Shown piece by piece: positions 60,121-64,000 of a stretch of DNA of 64,000 bases. Numbering within the stretch: position 1 is the stretch's first letter; every line of letters begins with the position of its first letter. Source of the DNA: UBA6049 sp965662345 (lineage in GTDB: Bacteria; Bacteroidota; Bacteroidia; Flavobacteriales_G; Salibacteraceae); assembly GCA_965662345.1 (NCBI GenBank), contig CBFIHE010000001.1:62001-126000 (forward strand), in the 5' to 3' direction. The notes under the pieces are model-generated. The model did no database searches and was not told the origin of the DNA. It worked only from the letters and a program-made list of their open reading frames with translations. The position numbers and the translations under genes were made by a program.

Positions 60121-61116
60121 TTGTTTAACCCTCCACCATCAATAGATTCGAATGTGCAAGAGATATCATTTCGGTTTGATACCGCCAACCCCGTTGAAGT
60201 ATTTGGAGTAAATAATTCACATGTAGACATTATCAAGTCTCACTTTTCAAAGCTCAAAATTATAGCTAGAGGCAATGAGCTAAAGGCAAATGGCACGGCT
60301 AGGGAGTTACAGCTCTTTAAATCAAAAATGGAGCTTTTATTAGCTTTGCACAAGCAAAAGAATTTCCTGAGTGCCGGAATTATAGAACGTGTGCTTACCC
60401 AAGAATCTTTACACAACGGCACTGCTTCAGAAAATCAAGTTTTGATTCATGGAACAGGTGGGTTGATCATTAAGGCTAAAACTCCCAATCAGCAAAAAAT
60501 AGTTGACGCTTCTTTTAGAAATGACCTTGTCTTTGCAATTGGGCCTGCAGGTACTGGTAAAACTTATACCGCTGTGGCCTTAGCTGTACGAGCTCTTAAG
60601 AACAAAGAAGTGCGGAGAATTATTTTAACACGCCCTGCAGTAGAGGCAGGGGAGCACTTGGGCTTTCTCCCCGGTGATTTGAAAGAAAAGCTAGACCCAT
60701 ATTTACAACCTCTTTATGATGCGCTAAGAGATATGATTCCAGCAGAGCGACTAGATGATTTCTTGGAGAGGGGAGTAATACAGATTGCACCTCTTGCTTT
60801 TATGAGAGGTAGAACATTAGATCACGCATTCGTTATTTTGGATGAAGCCCAGAATGCTACAAAGGCGCAAATGAAAATGTTTCTTACGCGAATGGGCGCA
60901 AATGCTAAGTTTTTAATAACTGGTGATCGTTCTCAAATAGATCTCCCCAAAAGAACCCAATCTGGCCTAATACATGCGGTTAAGATTTTAGAGGGTGTGA
61001 ATGGAGTAGGCTGTATTAGGTTGGATGAACGCGATGTGATAAGACACACATTGGTAAAACGAATTATAGATGCATACGACTCCGATTCGGAGGAAAAGCC
61101 AAAGAATAATGAATAA
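60121..61116 (+). CDS. PhoH family ATPase
   Basis: This 331-residue cytoplasmic protein has a KH-like N-terminal region (about 15-95). The PhoH ATPase domain has Walker A GPAGTGKTYTA, Walker B FVILDEAQN and GDRSQIDLP. PhoH proteins are thought to act on RNA. There is no ATG: TTG at 60121 directly follows an in-frame TAG, and GTG at 60154 is the alternative; the promoter at 60101-60108 leaves only about 10 nt before the TTG. The stop overlaps the purC start. Confidence 0.9.
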   Translation: MFNPPPSIDSNVQEISFRFDTANPVEVFGVNNSHVDIIKSHFSKLKIIARGNELKANGTARELQLFKSKMELLLALHKQKNFLSAGIIERVLTQESLHNGTASENQVLIHGTGGLIIKAKTPNQQKIVDASFRNDLVFAIGPAGTGKTYTAVALAVRALKNKEVRRIILTRPAVEAGEHLGFLPGDLKEKLDPYLQPLYDALRDMIPAERLDDFLERGVIQIAPLAFMRGRTLDHAFVILDEAQNATKAQMKMFLTRMGANAKFLITGDRSQIDLPKRTQSGLIHAVKILEGVNGVGCIRLDERDVIRHTLVKRIIDAYDSDSEEKPKNNE

Positions 61117-62056
61117 AGCGCTTGTTAACACAAATTTTCATTTCCCCAGTCAATCTAAAGCTTACCACGGAAAGGTTAGAGATGTTTATTTTCTAGAGAA
61201 CCAGAAGCTTGCCGTTGTGGCATCTGATAGAATAAGTGCATTTGATGTTATTCTAACGAAAGGAATTCCGTTTAAAGGTCAAGTGCTTAACCAGATTGCC
61301 TCTCACTTTCTGGATGCTACATCTGATATTGTACCTAATTGGAAAGAAGCCTTAATAGATCCCAATGTATCTATAGGTAAGCATTGCCAACCCATTAAAT
61401 TGGAGATGGTTGTAAGGGGTTATTTGGTTGGCCATGCGTGGCGAACGTATAAATCTGGACTAAGGAGTTTGTGTGGTGTAGCCCTGCCAGAGGGAATGAG
61501 AGAGAATCAGAAGTTTGAATCTCCAATAATTACACCAGCCACTAAGGCAGATGAAGGTCATGATGAAGATATCTCAGAAGGTGAGATATTGTCTAAAGAA
61601 ATCGTTTCTGTTGAGGTTTGGCAAAAACTCAAAGCATATACTTTAGCGTTGTTTGAACGAGGTACACAAATGGCTGCTGATCGTGGACTTATTCTCGTAG
61701 ATACCAAATATGAATTTGGAATTGATGAGAACGGAGAAATCACGCTGATAGATGAGATTCACACTCCAGATTCATCACGATACTTTTATGCAGATGGCTA
61801 TGCTAAACGCTTTGCCGATGGAAAGAAGCAAAAGCAGCTATCTAAGGAGTTCGTAAGAGAGTGGCTCATGGATAATGGCTTTCAAGGTAAAGAGGGAGAG
61901 GAGATACCAGAAATGCCCGATGAATTTGTTCAGGAAGTTTCTAATCGGTACATAGAACTTTACGAGCAAATTACAGGCAAAACATTTGTAAAAGCAGATT
62001 ATTCCAACCCTCAAGAAAGAATAGAAAAAGCGGTTACAGATTACTTAGCCAATTAG
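61109..62056 (+). CDS. purC: Phosphoribosylaminoimidazole-succinocarboxamide (SAICAR) synthase
   Basis: This 315-residue enzyme of purine synthesis joins aspartate to CAIR. It has GKVRDVYFLENQKLAVVASDR in overlapping form, SAFDVI, EMVVRGYLVGHAW, SPIITPATKADEGHDED and LIDEIHTPDSSRY. It is the long form usual in Bacteroidota and eukaryotes. The ATG at 61109 fits the family; it overlaps the phoH stop by 8 bases. The end overlaps the convergent gene by 12 bases. Confidence 0.96.
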   Translation: MNKALVNTNFHFPSQSKAYHGKVRDVYFLENQKLAVVASDRISAFDVILTKGIPFKGQVLNQIASHFLDATSDIVPNWKEALIDPNVSIGKHCQPIKLEMVVRGYLVGHAWRTYKSGLRSLCGVALPEGMRENQKFESPIITPATKADEGHDEDISEGEILSKEIVSVEVWQKLKAYTLALFERGTQMAADRGLILVDTKYEFGIDENGEITLIDEIHTPDSSRYFYADGYAKRFADGKKQKQLSKEFVREWLMDNGFQGKEGEEIPEMPDEFVQEVSNRYIELYEQITGKTFVKADYSNPQERIEKAVTDYLAN

Positions 62057-62596
62057 TTGTTCGCTTAAAGATCTGGAAATAGTAACCCAAAGTCCAGCCC
62101 TTTCATCTTTCGGTGCCTCACCTAGGTGCTCTTGAATTATAGCTAATGCCTGTTCAATTTGTTCAGCAGAAGCCGCCCCTTCCGTGTTATCTATGATTGT
62201 CATGATTTCTAACAAGGATTCATAGTTTGCAGTTAGCGATCGCTTTACTAGCGGAATTAAATAAGGACCAGAGTTTATTCCGCTTTCCCATATAGCAGAT
62301 AGTAAAAGTGCATGGATGGTATCGTATTTCTCAATCTCAGATAATCGAATTAGTTCGCCTACGGCAGCATCGTCTTTTAATGAGTGAAGTAACTTGATAA
62401 TGGCACTTCTAATTTCAAGATCGTCTATTCTAAGGTAAGTATCAGCTAAGTCCTCTAGAATACTTGAGTCGCCATGCTTTCTAATTTCTGAGATAGCTTT
62501 TAGAACAACAGATTCATCATCGCTTTGCAACGCTTTCTGAGCTTCTGCAAGTTTTTTAACACGCATTTTTTCTTGCGTTGCTGTTAGTTTCTTCAT
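62045..62596 (-). CDS. HEAT-repeat-like helical protein
   Basis: This 183-residue soluble protein is built of helical repeats (SVVLKAISEIRKHGDSSILEDL, DLEIRSAIIKLLHSLKDDAAV given in part). It has no signal peptide. No specific family recognised; HEAT-like proteins bind partners. It starts 5 nt after the YggS gene stop, so it is co-transcribed with that gene. Confidence 0.75.
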   Translation of the reverse strand: MKKLTATQEKMRVKKLAEAQKALQSDDESVVLKAISEIRKHGDSSILEDLADTYLRIDDLEIRSAIIKLLHSLKDDAAVGELIRLSEIEKYDTIHALLLSAIWESGINSGPYLIPLVKRSLTANYESLLEIMTIIDNTEGAASAEQIEQALAIIQEHLGEAPKDERAGLWVTISRSLSEQLIG

Positions 62597-62601
62597 GCCT
62601 T

Positions 62602-63282
62602 CTATTTATTGTATTCTCTAGCTCCAAAAATGGAACTGCCTACTCTTATCATGTTGCTTCCTGTTTTAACAGCTAATGGATAATCTCCGCTCATACCCAT
62701 TGATAAAACTGTAAAAGCATCTGGTTCATTAAAATAGTCTGACGCATTCTTTTTGATTGTTTCAAAAAGTGTTCTCAAGCTGCTAAACTCACCTTCAACT
62801 TGAGTTTTATCATCCGTATTTGTAGCCATGCCCATTAAGCCCGTTATGCGAACATGTGAATAGCTCCGTAAGGTTTCAGAAGCCAAGAAGGCTAATACAT
62901 CACTCACAGGAACTCCGAATTTAGATTCTTCCTTAGCTATATGCACCTGGAGTAAACAGTCTATTTTTCTGTCGTTTTGTTTTGCCCTTTTATTGATCTC
63001 TTTGGCTAGCTTCAGGGAATCCAAAGATTGAATGAGCGATACAAAAGGGGCAATATATTTTACTTTATTACTCTGCAGGTGACCAACAAAATGCCAGGCA
63101 ATATCTTTGGGTAGCTGTTCGTATTTATCTGTTAATTCTTGAACTTTATTCTCGCCAAAGATGCGTTGCCCAATTTCATAAGCTGATGAAATATCGGTAT
63201 TGGGCTTGGTTTTTGAAACTGCTACAATTTGAACATCATCTGGCAGTGAATTCTGGAGTTCTTTTAAGCGTTTTTGAATCAT
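62602..63282 (-). CDS. YggS-family PLP homeostasis protein
   Basis: This 226-residue PLP-binding barrel has the PLP lysine in IVAVSKTKP, GENKVQEL, WHFVGHLQSNKVKYI, GLMGMAT and SMGMSGDY at the phosphate-binding end. It controls intracellular pyridoxal phosphate balance. A TACCTTTG element lies exactly 5 nt before the ATG, which predicts a nearly leaderless mRNA. It is followed by the HEAT-like gene. Confidence 0.94.
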   Translation of the reverse strand: MIQKRLKELQNSLPDDVQIVAVSKTKPNTDISSAYEIGQRIFGENKVQELTDKYEQLPKDIAWHFVGHLQSNKVKYIAPFVSLIQSLDSLKLAKEINKRAKQNDRKIDCLLQVHIAKEESKFGVPVSDVLAFLASETLRSYSHVRITGLMGMATNTDDKTQVEGEFSSLRTLFETIKKNASDYFNEPDAFTVLSMGMSGDYPLAVKTGSNMIRVGSSIFGAREYNK

Positions 63283-63286
63283 AGTT

Positions 63287-63294
63287 CAAAGGTA
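63287..63294 (-). promoter_or_regulatory. -7 promoter element abutting the YggS-family start
   Basis: On the minus strand TACCTTTG then AACT then ATG; perfect consensus. Confidence 0.45.
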
Positions 63295-63312
63295 CAAAAC
63301 ACCTATGCGCTA

Positions 63313-64000
63313 CTAAAATTCATAGACAACCAATCCGCTTCTTAATTTGGGTTCAACCCAGGTACTTTTCGGAGGCATAATGTTATTCGTATCTGCTACT
63401 TGTTTTAATTGGTTCATTGTTACAGAATATAGGGTAAAGCCAACATCAAACCTTCCTGAATTCACCAGCTGTTCAACCATACCCATAGATACCTCGCCCC
63501 CACGATACGCAATCCTACTATCTGTTTTGGCATCTACTATTCCCAAAAGTGGCGTAAGCACCAAGTCATTAAGAATGCTACAATCTAAATGGGCTACTGG
63601 GTGTGCTTCGTTAAAGCTTCCTGTTTTAGGTGTTAATTTAAACCACTTGTGGTCTAAATACATACCAAATTCATGCACGTTGCTAGGTTCCACAGGTTCA
63701 TGACTGTGCATCACTTCAAATTGATTGGAGAGTGCATCTGGAAAGGTTGCAGGCGTATATCCGTTTAATCCTTTTACGAATCTATGAAACGGCAATATAT
63801 GCATTTGGCTTTCTGGCAGTAGATAGCACATAAAATACTGTGCATTACTATTTTGGTAAAGGTCTTTTGCTAGCAATGCTGATGATGCAGACCTATGGTG
63901 TCCGTCTGCAATATAGAATGCATTCATTTCTGAATAAGCATTCTGTAGAGTAGCAACATCATTTTTATCTGTAACTAACCATAAGTAGTGAGTTGCCGTA
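63313..64000 (-). CDS. DUF1015 family protein, C-terminal part (runs off the window)
   Basis: The frame is open to the right edge; the ATG at 63927 is internal, as codons upstream continue in frame (HYLWLVTDKNDVATLQNAYS). The signature YIADGHHRSASSALL is typical of the middle of DUF1015 proteins (about 410 residues), so about half is visible. Soluble; function unknown. It lies 30 nt upstream of the YggS-family gene on the same strand. Confidence 0.85.
   Translation of the reverse strand, partial: TATHYLWLVTDKNDVATLQNAYSEMNAFYIADGHHRSASSALLAKDLYQNSNAQYFMCYLLPESQMHILPFHRFVKGLNGYTPATFPDALSNQFEVMHSHEPVEPSNVHEFGMYLDHKWFKLTPKTGSFNEAHPVAHLDCSILNDLVLTPLLGIVDAKTDSRIAYRGGEVSMGMVEQLVNSGRFDVGFTLYSVTMNQLKQVADTNNIMPPKSTWVEPKLRSGLVVYEF

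Noticed and set aside
1..64000. CRISPR arrays, insertion sequences, prophage or integron
   Set aside because: No regularly spaced repeats, transposase, integrase or phage structural genes were seen.

Overview
The window is about 64 kb of a compact, AT-rich (roughly 40% GC by eye) Bacteroidota chromosome, most like a marine member of the Flavobacteriales. The evidence is the gliding genes gldF and gldG beside dnaN, secreted proteins with type IX secretion (T9SS) C-terminal tails, a PorE-like TPR/propeller/OmpA protein, the bacillithiol enzyme BshB1, many short outer-membrane barrels, DUF2723, DUF4340 and DUF4136 proteins, and Bacteroidota-type -7 promoter elements (TAnnTTTG) upstream of many genes. 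There is one tRNA (Arg, CCG) and no rRNA, CRISPR array, insertion sequence or prophage.

Layout. 1-4.6 kb: end of a membrane protein, a GIN-domain lipoprotein, a PagL-like lipid A deacylase, MazG, a PAP2 phosphatase, and thioredoxin with a small partner. 4.7-10.8 kb: a TPR hybrid histidine kinase and a 1030-residue DUF2723 (GT117) protein, the latter with an unusually long gene-free stretch on each side. 11.3-15.6 kb: an operon of an outer-membrane barrel, queE, a PorE-like protein, bshB1 and probably a small protein. 15.6-22 kb: an MFS transporter, an AIM24/hydrolase/AI-2E overlapping trio, a T9SS-exported hydrolase, a 54-residue CxxC protein and a second GIN-domain protein. 22-27 kb: miaE, a thioesterase, a large sugar-nucleotide dehydratase, gcvT, a methyltransferase and the tRNA. 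27-34.6 kb: a large MscS channel, a DUF4136 lipoprotein, htpG (interrupted by a 99-base N run), lemA and a hydrolase. 34.8-43.4 kb: a frameshifted T9SS protein, a TIGR02757 protein, another T9SS protein, a membrane protein, lolD, sucC and a broken DUF1801 gene. 43.4-48.9 kb: an SGNH hydrolase, a YbdG-like channel, a vWA/AAA+ pair and a rhomboid protease. 48.9-53.6 kb: dnaN, DUF4340, gldG, gldF. 53.7-58.6 kb: lysC, lysA and an M1 aminopeptidase in one overlapping run. 58.6-64 kb: a candidate small RNA, a tiny protein with a PIDGG sorting-like tail, a monooxygenase-like protein, a SAM hydrolase, phoH, purC, a HEAT-like protein, a YggS protein and the cut end of a DUF1015 protein.

Most genes are housekeeping or envelope functions: cell-surface assembly (gliding, T9SS cargo, LolD, PagL, sugar dehydratase), two classes of mechanosensitive channel, and biosynthesis (lysine, purine, queuosine, bacillithiol, glycine cleavage). 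I found no complete novel multi-gene system. The observations most worth checking are: (i) promoter elements lying exactly 5 nt before several start codons, which predicts leaderless mRNAs; (ii) a sigma-54-like promoter before htpG; (iii) the N run inside htpG, which looks like an assembly artefact of zero true length; (iv) two broken genes; (v) several small proteins below usual annotation cut-offs; and (vi) a palindromic back-to-back promoter between the SAM hydrolase and phoH.
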